Source: Symbiodinium natans
Lineage: Eukaryota > Sar > Dinophyceae > Suessiales > Symbiodiniaceae
Assembly (NCBI GenBank): GCA_905221605.1
Contig: CAJNDS010000034.1
Coordinates: 188,001-249,459 of the forward strand
Length of the DNA: 61,459 nucleotides
Reading direction: 5' to 3'
The position numbers and the translations under genes are program-made. Shown here in pieces: positions 43,292 through 54,092 of this stretch (the stretch's first letter is position 1; each line of letters opens with the position of its first letter). Below the pieces are notes generated by a model. It ran no database searches and was not told the origin of the DNA. It saw nothing but the letters and a program-made list of their open reading frames with translations.

Positions 43292-46200
43292 GGGGCTGTG
43301 GCTGCTATTTCGAGTCTTTTTTGGACGAATCAGAATGAAGACTTTGTTGGCTGGGGACACGAGGAGACACTGGAGGAAAAAGAGGAGCTGTTGTGTATGG
43401 CCGCGCTCGCTGATGCCCCGGCCCAAGTGCCTCAGCTGTGTCATTTCAACTGAGCAAGCTGCGAAGCTGAGGACACATGACAAAATCAATTCTTTAACTT
43501 TCTCTCGCGTGGTGAATGTGTGGGAACCGCGGGGCGAGATGTTAATGCTTTCTCTGTGGCAGTCCCGAAGCTTGGACTCTGCAGCGCACAGGTAGATGTA
43601 GGTCAATGCAGGCACGCGCCTCACCATGAGGTACCAGTGTCGACCAGTTTAGGCACAGATGGCATGCTGGAGTAAAATGGACAAAGTAAGCCAAGTATGT
43701 CCAGTCACGATGATGGGGAGTTGCCGAAGCCGCGAGGTTGTTGAATACCTGCAGCATTTCAATGCCCAAGCAGTTGTAGCCAGCATTCCCGGCTGTCACC
43801 GAATGCAGCACCGACGTGCTGGGCACGAGTTGTCCGAGTTGCAGGCGGAGGGGTTTGCTTCATAGTAATGATATAGTGACATAATTGGTCATGATCTAGG
43901 CCATGCTGTTCAATAGCGGATGATTTTGGATATGTTTCAGCAACTCAACCTTTCGTTGGCTCGCCCCTTCTTTCAATGGTGAGTGTTGACATTATCCAAC
44001 CTAACTGACATGATGGGCATCATTCATCAGGTTGGCACGATTCAAACCTCAAGTGGGATGTTCTGCCCTACAAATTTTGCACTTGGCCATTCACCTGCCT
44101 GGCTGTATCCCCCAGGTATACAGTGCAAGCTGCTGCAATTGAATCTTGTTGCCGTTAGTTCAGCTTTCAGGGAGTGCCGCCCATAGCAGCGGTGGTGCTA
44201 CACCGCTATTCCTCATTGCTGTCTGTGGGTTCGCCAGTGTCGAACCCGGGAAACCGTGGCAAATCCAACTGTTATGACTGTCATGGTTCCAATTTGGAAG
44301 CCTGCAAAACGACTGCGTTTTCAAATGTTTGCCGGTGGCCTCACAGCCAAGGCCGCTCCAACTCGTATGGGTGTCCTTCCATACATAGCCAAGCTATGCC
44401 GATTTGTTGCGTTGAAAAGGTGAGATTGTCATCTGCACGGCTGCTTGGTATCGACAACGAACTTGGAGCAGCAGCCGCTTCAATCTTGCCGGCATCTTGG
44501 ATGCCATGCGAGCTGGCGGCATACCGCGGCAAATCGTTGGTCGAGGTCGGCTTATCATTCTGAAGAGGATCCGCCACTTCCAGGGGGGGAGGACAGCATG
44601 CCAAAACCTTAGCAATGAGGGTGGTTGATGTTTTGCGGAGCCTTCGGTTTCGAAGCAAAAGTCAGTGCCTAGAATAGGTGACAACTGACAACCTTCCTGA
44701 GGCGGGGACGGAAAGTTGTTGAGAAGGCACAGGCGTCCTTACCGTTGTGTCACTCTACACTTGTGCGTGCCAACGCGGCAGTCGAACACCGCTGTGCTTT
44801 CGGAGGTTGCCACTGAAGTGTATGGCGTAGACGAGCGATGCCCTTGGATCTTTGGTTGGTGTGGACATGTGACGATGTCTCTCGCTGACTAAGTCCGGCA
44901 CCGAGCGTCGAGCCGCCATCTTCTGGTTTTGCTCTGTCCGTGCACAACCTAGAACAAGTGCGCGGTGTGCTGGCTGTCCAAGTTCATTGACACAACCAAG
45001 TTCATGAACAAAGGACCAGGAACAGAAAGCCCCTGATGAAGAGTGTCCCGTGCTGGATGCCTCGGCAGAACATTGGACTGTTTTCTCTGCGCTTGTCGAA
45101 AGGCACAAGTCCAACACATGCCACATCCTGTGAGCCGGACTTGAGCCTGAGGCCGAGGGCATGTCATTTGCACCGTCGCCCTCGACAAGGTGCTGCTTCT
45201 GCAAGTTTCGCCGTTGCCCCTCAAGCAAAATGCGAGTACCTTGACAAGGTTGCAAGCGTTGCGCTGCATTTCGAGAGCCTTCGGCCACAACAGGCCCCTG
45301 CAATGTGCCGATGTGCCGAGTGTTAGAGAACTCATGGAGAGGCACCATATTGGAAGATTTGGTTTTGAGGCATCTCCGGCCTCAGCTTTGCTGCCCCCAA
45401 CGAGGTTGCTTTGGGCACGTAATGGCACACATATCTGGTCCTTGAGCTGCATGCCTGCTTGCGCCTAACCTCTTCTTGAGGAGCACAGATCTCCTGATAA
45501 AGGCTTCGTGTTGGAAGGCCGCACTGACATTGGCCGTAGTTTCTTCCAGCAGCTCCTGCGTGGCCAGGCTTCGGCCAGAAATTGCAATTCCAAGTGCTAC
45601 AGTCCGAGACCGAGATCAACGTCTGACTACATGTGACTTCACATTGTTACGTGTTAGTGGTTTTACATGATGTGGACTGGTCGTGATGTTGAGGTCTACC
45701 TACTACCGCTGTGCACTGCTCTCTGTCAACAATGTGGCTCGTTTTCAACTGGCATTTGGGAGGGCGCTTTCTTTCTTTTGGAGCATCTCCTGTACAACTT
45801 GCAGGTTGATGCCCTGATGGATGAACTGCACAATCACGCAGATCACGTGGGCTTCTTCAGCTTAAAGACCTGACCCGTTCCTGCTGCAAAGCACTTGCAC
45901 CTCCTATGCTGAGGCTGAGCCCTACACGCCCTTGTCGCACAGTGATCCATCTACCCTCTTCTGTTGCTTTGGCAAGATAAGACGGATTCGCATCATGCCT
46001 CCTTCCTGCGTGCATGCGGCTTTTAAACATTCCGGCACGTCGATGCAGCTGGAGGTTGTGTGTACCGGTTGGCTCAGCTACAGCGGGCGGCCCAGCCCGC
46101 AGGCCAACAGCCTTTAACACATTACACAGGAGTGGTACCGAGGCCTTCCAAACAACAGGTCCGGCAGCTTGTGGGCTTCAAGGGGTCAGCGATGGTGCGT

Positions 46201-47960
46201 GCCGACTTCAGCTCAGTTGGATATGGGACCTTAAGAAAAGCTGACGATGGACACGAGGCAAAGCATGCAAAGCTGAGGCTGGTATGCTGTACATTCGGTT
46301 CAGCTGGCCGTAGTTTCCTTAAGTTGCCTTGGGACATCCAGACTGAAACGGCGTTCCCAGACTGAATGTGTAGGATGATAGCTGCAGCTTCTGTAGCCGA
46401 GGCCTGGAGATGTCTGGACTTGGCTTCGGCGGTTCCTCTTCGACACTGAAAGCTTCAGGCCGAAGAAGAAAGATCGGTTCGAATACGTTTCATTGCTTTT
46501 CAGGGCCCTGGGAGGGTCTTGGGAGGCCTGGCAGCAATCCTTCATCAGCTGCCGCCTTGGGTCCTCGAGAAGGGTCAACGTAAGAAGTAAAAGCTAGTCC
46601 AATTTCCTATCTTGTCCTGCTCTGAAGAAATTGCAGGCACCGATTGCTATGGGAGACTGGGCCGACCCCTTACGTCCCGCCAGTTTACTGGCAATGAAGC
46701 GCGATTCCGAAGAAGCATCTGGCAGCACGTGTGGCTGCGAGGTCGAAAGCCTTCTGCGGTATGAAAAGCTGCACGGTTGCAAGATGTTGCTCTTGTCAGC
46801 TCTAGCAGCTGGAGTGAGGTGAGATTGAGTTTTTTAACGAGTCTTCATACGTTGCGGTGTCTCTGTGTTGGCTGTAAGATGCAAGACTCTTTACACGAGG
46901 ACATCGGTTGAGAGGCTTCACGAGGTATCGCGAGGTTGCGTGTCCTCGATATGTGGTTCCAGTCGCAAGGACTCCCTGAGCAGTTAACAGAATGGCAACC
47001 CCACAAGTCGAGAGCTTCCTTCCCGCTGTCCGGGTCCAGTGAGGGCTGTTGGTTTCTGGATGTTTCTGGGCCATGTCCCCGCTCTCAAGGAAGTGTAATA
47101 TGGAGAGGCATCCCCAAACAGGGATCATCGGGACTTGGGATGGCGACTTGGGGGGCCATTGTATGTATTTGGGTCCTTTACCGCCTTGAAGGCAACGAGC
47201 ACGAACAGGGTTTGGGTTGAAAGTTCATGCATAGCCGGGCATAGTCCTGGGATCAACCGAAGTTTTTGCGGCGCATGTGCGCTAGGTACTACAACATTGT
47301 GCTCCCGCGATTGCCGGTGAGACGGAATCTTACCATCCAGCGGTCCATTGTTCCGTCGGCACCCAGCAACGTTGGGGAGTTTGTCTAAGCCGTGAGGCCT
47401 CAAGCGAGACATGGCCATGGAACTCGTGCAGCTGCCAGAGCTGCGCCAGGACCGATGCCTTTGATGTTGTTAAAACGTGACATGCGTCTTCAGGGTGTCT
47501 CGCCAGGCTCTCGCCCAGAACCGGTGTCACTTTGATCACCGACATGCTGGAATGCCGGTTGATGTTCTTCATGGCACGAGCCGTCGGCATGTGTGAAAGC
47601 CACTCCCAGTAGACAGCTTCAAACGCTCTGAACTGGCCAGGACTTGGTGCAGTGGGCAAGTCGTCGCCACCAGCATGGAGCTTGTGTCCAAGCGCAAAGC
47701 AAAGAGAGTCCATCTTGGCCTCCCGAGGTAGTGTTGGACGATCTCTTCTCGTGAATGTGCAGCTTGACGATGGCTCCGTAGAAGAGGTTCCCTGCGGCTT
47801 ACTTCGTCCAACTCAGCTGCTGCCTCAGCGTTTTGAAACGAACGAACGCAGCTTGACGGAGATGATTGTTTCGAGGTTTACCAGGAAACGGTCCAGGTCC
47901 TTTTCATCTTCGCAGAGTGCAGACAAGCTTTGCCTTCTGCTCAGATCTGAGACACGTCTC
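43292..47960. other. Intron-like or intergenic sequence with scattered exon-like pieces
   Basis: Short pieces read like protein, for example PDEECPVLDASAEHW near 45029-45080, ASFAVAPQAKCEYLDKVASV near 45195-45255 and FKGSAMVRADFSSVGYG near 46176-46230, all +. They may be exons of one large gene that extends from the coiled-coil region to 49.2 kb, but I cannot connect them. Confidence 0.25.
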
Positions 47961-47965
47961 GCATG

Positions 47966-49190
47966 AAAGGCTTCTTGCAAAGCTTGTCACACTTGCAGGT
48001 GAGGAGTACCTGCGGCGCGATCGTGCGAAAGCGGTCACTGATGATAAGCTCATTGCTCAGTCCAGCTTTGTCAGACTTTGCCAGACCAGCAACGGCACAG
48101 ACATGAATCGCCGAGGAACGACTACTTCAAGCCCATTCCAAAATTTAAGAAGATGCTGATGACGAAAGACAAGTGCCCGAAGCTCCAGGGGCACAAGCTT
48201 TTACAATCTAGCCGGACTTGCACAAGCAATCTGCTGCAGCGAGGCTTGAGACATTCAGCTCCTGACCATATGGACTCGGCAGTGGTGACGCGTGTTAACA
48301 ACAAGCAGGAGGACAGGCTCCCATGTAGTCATCGACGTGTAGACGACTTGACGTCCGACACCTGAATTGTTCAAGGACATGGCGCCACAAGTACCCGTGG
48401 ATCACGCAGTGCCTGAGGCAGTGGCACTTGTCCGTGCAGTTATTTCGCTGTTTCCTTGTTTCGCCGACTATTCTTTCTCGCCAGCAGGAGAGACGTACAC
48501 TGCTAATGCAGGCCAAATGATGCCGATTCCCAGTCCATCCAGTATGCTTGTTGAGCTTGCCTTGAAGGTTGTGCGGAAGTACACATCTGGAAGCTCTTCA
48601 AGGTCACTGCTTCCGCGGCAGGACAGGGGTTTGCGCACGTAAGCTTGGGGAATCCAGCGCAGCCCATCTCAAAAGCCTGGAGAAGTTCTTCTTGAGACCA
48701 TGCTGGGCTGCAGATTCGGTTCAAGCATGAACGGACCCCGTTTCACCATCGCACTCTCGCCTTGATGCATGGGTGCAGGTGTGCCAGGTATGCAAGCTCC
48801 TTCACACCTTTTGCTCTGGAGTGCCCGCCAGCACCGACATATGAGCTTCAGGCAATCGTGAAGTCTCAAGAGAAAGCCAACGAAGCAATCGTGTTGGCAC
48901 AGAATATGGGCGCCGAAAAAGCTGCTCACTTGGCCAAGCGAGCCGTTGACCATATCTCCATGGTACAAGGTTGGTTCACTTTCTACGCTTACCGAATGTA
49001 TTCGGACTTGCAGGACGATATCCACGAAGCCCGGTTCGACTTGGAACAGGCGGCGCAGAGTGCATACACTGAAGCATCTGGATCCGAAGCTGGAAATCTT
49101 TTATCCTGTGCGGCAGACGATCTGCTGCCGTATGATCCTATGCCAAACATTCATCCGATGGATCATCGTCTCAGCTGCATGCCGGCAGAC
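47966..49190 (+). CDS. Exon-like segments of an unnamed helical protein
   Basis: Segment one (about 47967-48070) reads ERLLAKLVTLAGEEYLRR then DRAKAVTDDKLIAQSSFV. Segment two (about 48837-49090) reads YELQAIVKSQEKANEAIVL, AQNMGAEKAAHLAKRAVDH, then GWFTFYAYRMYSDLQDD and RFDLEQAAQSAYTEA. Both are charged, helical and unlike the low-complexity translations around them. The function is unknown and the splice sites are not resolved. Confidence 0.3.
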
Positions 49191-49274
49191 TGGGCAAGCT
49201 TGACAAGCTTGTTGGAACTCAGAGAGGTCAGGTGCCGCAGCAAACGCCTGAGAAATGCGCAGTGTTTCCTGTGA

Positions 49275-49939
49275 GCCAGAAGATCTTGGCTCCTCTTAAC
49301 ATCACGAAGCCGTTCGGGAAAAATAAGATGGGATCTTGTCTGCTGCGCGTGTAACTGCTGGAGCTTTGTAGCAGAATCGGAAGCAGCGCACGAACATCCA
49401 ATCCTCACAAGGTGTTCTCTCAGATAGCATCTTTCTGCTGCAGCACTTGCCATGGTGAGACAGGACCGCTTCGAATATCACGAATGGGATTCGGGCGCGA
49501 ATGCCCGCGCGGAAGTGTTGGTGCGACCCCGAGAACTTGCAGCTTTGTCTAAGCCGTCAGTGTTTCACTAAGCTTTTGGATCCCTTTCAGCATGGAGACC
49601 CCAATAGGCCAGCCTTTGTAATGATGTGTACATGGTACCGGAAGATGAGAAGTTGGTTGGGGCAGGGTCTTTAGCAGCAATACCAAGCAGTCGTGTTACT
49701 GGCACGTTCCAACCATTCCAACCATTCGGCCTCGTCGCCCGCACTTCCGAACTCTAGGACTTTAGGGCCAAAAAGGGTTCTTTCTGTCGTTGGAGGTCGG
49801 GCGTAGCGTCCTGGTGTCACAAGTGCGTGGCAAGTCTTGGCATTTCTGCCAAGAGGCAGTCAAAACCCTTGCTATCAACGTGGGGGGGGGGGGCTCGGAA
49901 AGGAGTGGGGGGTCTTGTTGGGTTTTTTTTGGGTATTTG
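49275..49939. other. Spacer before the telomere-like block
   Basis: No gene seen. A 12-base G run at about 49882-49893 precedes the CCCTAAA block. Confidence 0.4.
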
Positions 49940-49949
49940 TTTTGTTTTC

Positions 49950-50375
49950 TAAACCCTAAACCTTAAACCCTAAACCCTAAACCCGAAACCGCTCGCGAAA
50001 CGGGTGGGAAAAAAACCCGAAACCCTAAACCCTAAACCCTAAACCCTAAACCCTAAACCCTAAACCCTAAACCCTAAACCCTAAACCCTAAACCCTAAAC
50101 CCTAAACCCTAACCCTAAAAAACCTAAACCTAAACCCTAAACCCTAAACCCTACCCCCCTAAACCCTAAACCCTAAACCTAAACCCTAAACCCTAAACCC
50201 TAAACCCTGAACCCTGAACCCTAAACCCCAAACCCCAAACCCGAGACCCTAAACCCTAAACCCTAACCCTAAACCCTACACCCTAAACCCTAAACCCTAA
50301 AACCCTAAACCCTAAACCCTAAACCCTACCCTAAACCCTAAACCCTAACCCCTAAACCCTAAACCCTAAACCCAA
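49950..50375 (-). repeat. Interstitial telomere-like CCCTAAA array
   Basis: About fifty copies of CCCTAAA, most of them perfect between 50020 and 50110, with a few shortened (CCTAAA, CCCTAA) or expanded copies. On the minus strand this is TTTAGGG. It is followed by a long C run and A run (50389-50415). The array is far from either window end, so it is interstitial or marks an assembly join. Confidence 0.9.
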
Positions 50376-50430
50376 AAACATACCAAAACCCCCCCCCCCC
50401 CCCCCCAAAAAAAAATCCCAAAAAAACCTG

Positions 50431-50514
50431 GCTCCCTCGGGAAGCATGGGATTGGAATCCAAGGTCCCGGAGACCCTGAGGCTAGGTTAGCTGCCGAATG
50501 AGCTATGGCGACAT
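50431..50514 (-). ncRNA. tRNA-like or SINE-like element with A and B boxes
   Basis: On the minus strand the sequence TAGCTCATTCGG (50505-50494) resembles the A box of tRNA genes and GGATTCCAATCC (50460-50449) resembles the B box (GGTTCGANNCC) with changes; they are about 33 nt apart, normal for a type 2 Pol III promoter. Seven T lie about 10 nt beyond the 3' end (50426-50420). I cannot fold a proper cloverleaf: the D and anticodon arms do not pair. It may be a decayed tRNA or the head of a tRNA-derived SINE. Confidence 0.35.
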
Positions 50515-51044
50515 CTTGTGGGGGAGTGCAAGATGTGCTGTCTGAAAGACTTTGAAAATTCGACCCCCAGGTTCCTTTGCATGCTGCATGGTGTGGAGTA
50601 CAAGCTCAAGATATGGAGCTGCTTGCATTGTGTTGAGTACAAGAATAAGATATGGAGCACCAGAAATGACACGCGAAATGTGCGCAAGTTGCACCATGTG
50701 TCACCATGTGTCACAGTTATAGTAGCGGACGGAGGCCCAGCTTTTGTCTTGTTTCCGATGAGCGGAGGATGATCATCAGGATTATGGCTGTACCAAACTG
50801 GAGCAAACACCACATGACACCACCCTCAGCCAAATCTTGTTTCAGGTAGTTAGGACACTTAGGCGTGCAGGAAAGTCCGCTGCGCAACAATGACCGGCAC
50901 CTGTGATTCTTGTGGTTTTCCGGGGTCAGAGGATGTTGCGCAGATGTGAATTCTTGGTTAGCATGCCTGGCGATCGCACGTGCCATATTGAGGGTCAAGC
51001 AGGCAAGGCCTGCTTTAAACGCTGCCTGTGATCCATGGATTTCC
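50515..51044. other. Region upstream of the PP2C gene
   Basis: A 45-codon in-frame extension runs upstream of the chosen PP2C start (from 50910), but it lacks domain character. A short inexact repeat (GTGTTGAGTACAAG and GTGGAGTACAAG at about 50595-50645) is present. No other gene is seen. Confidence 0.35.
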
Positions 51045-52088
51045 ATGGGCCAGACGGTGCACACAGCTGTCACCGACAAAGAAAGTGGCAATGGTCACTG
51101 TGACGTGAAACAGCTGTCGTGGGGCTTCAGTTGTATGCAGGGTTGGCGCCTACGGATGGAGGACTCGCACTTTGCCCTTCCACAGCTAGGTGGAAACTGG
51201 GCTGACACAGCTGCGTTTGCCGTGCTAGACGGTCATGGAGGCCGTGAAGTTGCATGTTTTTGCCAGCACCGGCTCCCTTCCACAATCGCAAAGTATCCGC
51301 CGACAGACCCTGAAGCTGCTTTGAGAAAGGCTTTCGAAGGCATGGACGAGCTTCTGCGCAGACCCGAAGAGCGAAGCTTTCTTCAATCCTTTACAGGAGC
51401 GACCCGAGGGGGGGACACTTTTGAGGAAGCTGGCCGTGTGGGTTGCACCGCAGTTGTCTGCTTGGTTCAGTCTGAGCGATTGATCGTGGCCAACGTGGGG
51501 GACAGCAGGGTGGTCTTATCACGCGCGGGTTTTGCTGTGCCACTATCGGAAGACCACAAGCCAAACCTTCCGGCCGAGCGAGATCGAATTCAGAGAGCTG
51601 GTGGTGTTGTGGAACGACAGCAGGTGAGAAATGTCACCCAGTATCGTGTAAATGGAAACCTCAACCTCTCCAGAACTATTGGGGATTTGGATTACAAGCG
51701 CAACTCCAAGCTTCCCATGAGTGAACAGATCATAAGTTCAACCCCCGATATCACGTGTTTCGAGAGGACTGCGAATGATGATTTCTTGTTGCTCGCTTGT
51801 GATGGCATATGGGAGACGATGAGCAGCCAGGATGTAGTGGACTTTGTCAGCCAACGTTTGCAAAGCTCTCAGAGCCATGCAGAGGCGCCACTTTCCCAGA
51901 TAACAGAAGAGCTTCTGGACTTCTGCTTCGCCCCAGATTTGGCAAAGTCGGGAGGGGTAGGTGGCGACAACATGACCGCGCTGCTTGTCTTGCTCGGGCC
52001 GAGGAGGCAGGGAATGATACCAAACGCTCAGTTCTCCAGGAAGTCAGACTTCTCGCCTACAAGCACTTCATGGTGTTCATGTCATTAG
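51045..52088 (+). CDS. PP2C-family Ser/Thr protein phosphatase
   Basis: A complete intronless PPM/PP2C phosphatase of 347 residues. I chose the ATG at 51045 rather than the upstream 50910 because MGQTVHTAVTDK is the standard N-terminus of PTC2/PPM1-type phosphatases and a myristoylation-type signal (MGxxx[ST]). The conserved blocks follow: FSCMQGWRLRMEDSHF, FAVLDGHGGREVA, CTAVVCLV, LIVANVGDSRVVLSRAG, LNLSRTIGDLDYK, LLLACDGIWETMSSQDVVDF and GGDNMTALLV. All the metal-binding acids (the Asp of MEDS, DGHGG, DGIW and GGDN) are present, so it should be an active Mg/Mn-dependent phosphatase, probably membrane-associated if myristoylated. Lack of introns fits a retroposed origin. Confidence 0.92.
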   Translation: MGQTVHTAVTDKESGNGHCDVKQLSWGFSCMQGWRLRMEDSHFALPQLGGNWADTAAFAVLDGHGGREVACFCQHRLPSTIAKYPPTDPEAALRKAFEGMDELLRRPEERSFLQSFTGATRGGDTFEEAGRVGCTAVVCLVQSERLIVANVGDSRVVLSRAGFAVPLSEDHKPNLPAERDRIQRAGGVVERQQVRNVTQYRVNGNLNLSRTIGDLDYKRNSKLPMSEQIISSTPDITCFERTANDDFLLLACDGIWETMSSQDVVDFVSQRLQSSQSHAEAPLSQITEELLDFCFAPDLAKSGGVGGDNMTALLVLLGPRRQGMIPNAQFSRKSDFSPTSTSWCSCH

Positions 52089-53024
52089 CTGTTGCCCAGG
52101 GACTGTGAATCCAAAGTCCGAATTCGCACGTCTCCGACTTGCACTTGCCCTAAAGCGGGAAACTCTTGGACTTGCCTCGAGCAGACCCCGCAAGCAGACC
52201 CCGCAGCTCGGAAGCTCGGAAGCCGTGCCATTCTGCTTCTTTGCTTCTGCTGACCGCATCTGTTCTTTCTCACGTCCATGGCGCGCGACAATGTCAGTTA
52301 TCGCACGCCCCTGGCTCTCAGGCTCAGCTTGTTCTGTGCCAACGTTCACATTGCCATGTAACAAAGAGGTGGTAGATGGGTATTTGATATCTTGCATGGA
52401 GCAAAGCTCGCCGCCGACTTGTGTAGATAAAGTCGTCGCATAGCAGCCGGGTAGCCTTTCTGTGCCAGCACTTGACACATGGCATTGCGTCGGCGATGCG
52501 CTTTCCGGGCTTAGTGGCGTCATACTTTGATCGGAACCCGGTTGTGCATCTGAAAGCCTACTAGGTCGCAAGGCCATGGCCTTGCCCGTTGTAACCATTA
52601 TATACACCTTCTTATCGCGCAATAAGGTCAAGAAGTCGGACAAGCCCTCGAAGGCACAGCTGTGGACTTACGGTCTTTGCCTGTGGATCGTTGTTGGCCT
52701 TGGAACATGAGCACCTGCGTGTGAATTCGTAAAGTGGCAATTGGGCCTAGTCAGCCCGTCCAAGAGCACGCAGCGGATGCATCTGTGTGGATCCGTCCCG
52801 TCCGATAACGACCTTCCTTCACTTTCAGAGCAGAGGTGCCTCTGTCCTCTCTTTCTACGCCCTCTCTATTTGAACCGTAGGTTTTTCATACATTTGGCGG
52901 TTGAGTTGAATGCCACGCTTGAAGTCGCACTGAATGCACTTCCCCCACTTCGCCTCGACGCCTCGGCTCTCAGGAGCCGAGCACGACTGCCGCTGAGCCG
53001 CCTAGGACGGATCACGGTGGCACC
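52089..53024. other. Intergenic stretch, possible small exon at 52624
   Basis: Near 52624-52710 the + sequence reads KVKKSDKPSKAQLWTYG and then LCLWIVVGLGT before a TGA stop, a basic-then-hydrophobic end that could be a terminal exon. Nothing else is supported. Confidence 0.25.
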
Positions 53025-54092
53025 ATGGCTTCATACTCCTCACGGCTTGTGCAAGTAAAGCAGAATTGTCATGGTACCTTCAGTCGCTCAGGTGGTGGAT
53101 CGGCCATTCCGGAAAGGAAGCCGACTGAGCAAGAAGTGCAAAGACAGGAAGCAGAGAGCGAGGAAGAAGAAGAAGAGGAGGAAGAGGAGGAGGAAGAGGA
53201 GGAAGAGGAGGAGGAAGAGGAAGATGAGGAGCAGGACGATCAGGAGAGGGTAAGGGATGAGGAGGACGACGAGGAGGAGGAAGAAGAGGAGGAAGAGGAA
53301 GAGGAAGAAGAGGAAGAGGAAGAAGAGGATGAAGACGAAGAGGGACATGAGGAGCTGAAGTCCGTGAATGGAGAAGCGCAACAGGATTCACCGCATCTTT
53401 CGTCTAATCACACCTTGCTTGAAAGCAGCATTGCAGAGCTGCGGGCATGTATTTCATCTAGCCGCAGCCAGATACAGTCTGTACAAGAAAGACTCAGCAG
53501 CATTGCCTCCCAACGGAGACCGCAGCAGAGCAGCGGCGAGCTGCAGGCGGTGATGGAGAGGTTGCGCCACGCCCAACACCACAGCGCAGGCCTTGAAGCT
53601 CCCGAGCTCAAGGTGCGCGATCTCCGTAAGCAGCAGAGAGCCGCCAGGGAGGAAGTGGCCGCCCTCCGGGATGCCGGTGGAGGTGGCGATGGGCCCTGCC
53701 ATGATCAGATTGCGTACCTGATGTGGCAATGTGAGAGCATACGTGGGTCGATAGAGGCTGCCGAAAAGGAGGCAGCCACGGAACAACAGCGAATTTCGCA
53801 GCTGGAGGCCAAGATGAGTGCTGAGCACCAGGCGGGCGACGAGTATGCCTTGGCTCTGAAGTACCAACTGGCTGAAACAGCTCGCCTTGGAGCAATGGAA
53901 AAAGATGCTGCGACTGAAGCTGCCGAATTGGCGGATCGTTACTGGGACTATGCGCCGTTCAGCGCCGCTACCCCTGATTTCACTGCCACGGCCATCGATC
54001 AGGAGATCGTGCAGACTTTGCCTCAGCAGCTGAGTATTCTAGCACATGGGTGTGCAGCGGACGATCTTGGCCGGGTTAGTTGTTTCTTGTGA
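53025..54092 (+). CDS. Acidic coiled-coil protein with poly-Glu tract
   Basis: 355 codons starting at an ATG in strong context (CACCATGG). Residues ~45-107 are almost pure Glu/Asp, coded by a GAG/GAA microsatellite-like run at 53158-53345 with one acidic/basic interruption (DDQERVRDEEDDEE). The rest (~120-320) is helical with coiled-coil heptads (LESSIAELRACISSSRSQIQ; VQERLSSIASQ; LRKQQRAAREEVAALRD; AAEKEAATEQQRISQLEAKM). Function is not identifiable from sequence; acidic tracts occur in chromatin and scaffold proteins. The frame ends at VSCFL-stop right after GGCCGG|GTTAGT, which resembles a splice donor, so the true C-terminus may lie in a later exon. Confidence 0.6.
   Translation: MASYSSRLVQVKQNCHGTFSRSGGGSAIPERKPTEQEVQRQEAESEEEEEEEEEEEEEEEEEEEEEDEEQDDQERVRDEEDDEEEEEEEEEEEEEEEEEEEDEDEEGHEELKSVNGEAQQDSPHLSSNHTLLESSIAELRACISSSRSQIQSVQERLSSIASQRRPQQSSGELQAVMERLRHAQHHSAGLEAPELKVRDLRKQQRAAREEVAALRDAGGGGDGPCHDQIAYLMWQCESIRGSIEAAEKEAATEQQRISQLEAKMSAEHQAGDEYALALKYQLAETARLGAMEKDAATEAAELADRYWDYAPFSAATPDFTATAIDQEIVQTLPQQLSILAHGCAADDLGRVSCFL
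53158..53345 (+). repeat. GAG/GAA microsatellite coding for poly-Glu
   Basis: Two GA-rich purine runs (53158-53228 and 53272-53342) separated by a short spacer; each encodes Glu almost exclusively in the coding frame of the acidic coiled-coil gene. Confidence 0.85.

Noticed and set aside
44225-44260. GGGTTCGAC on the minus strand as a tRNA T-arm
   Set aside because: No matching A box or acceptor stem upstream on that strand.
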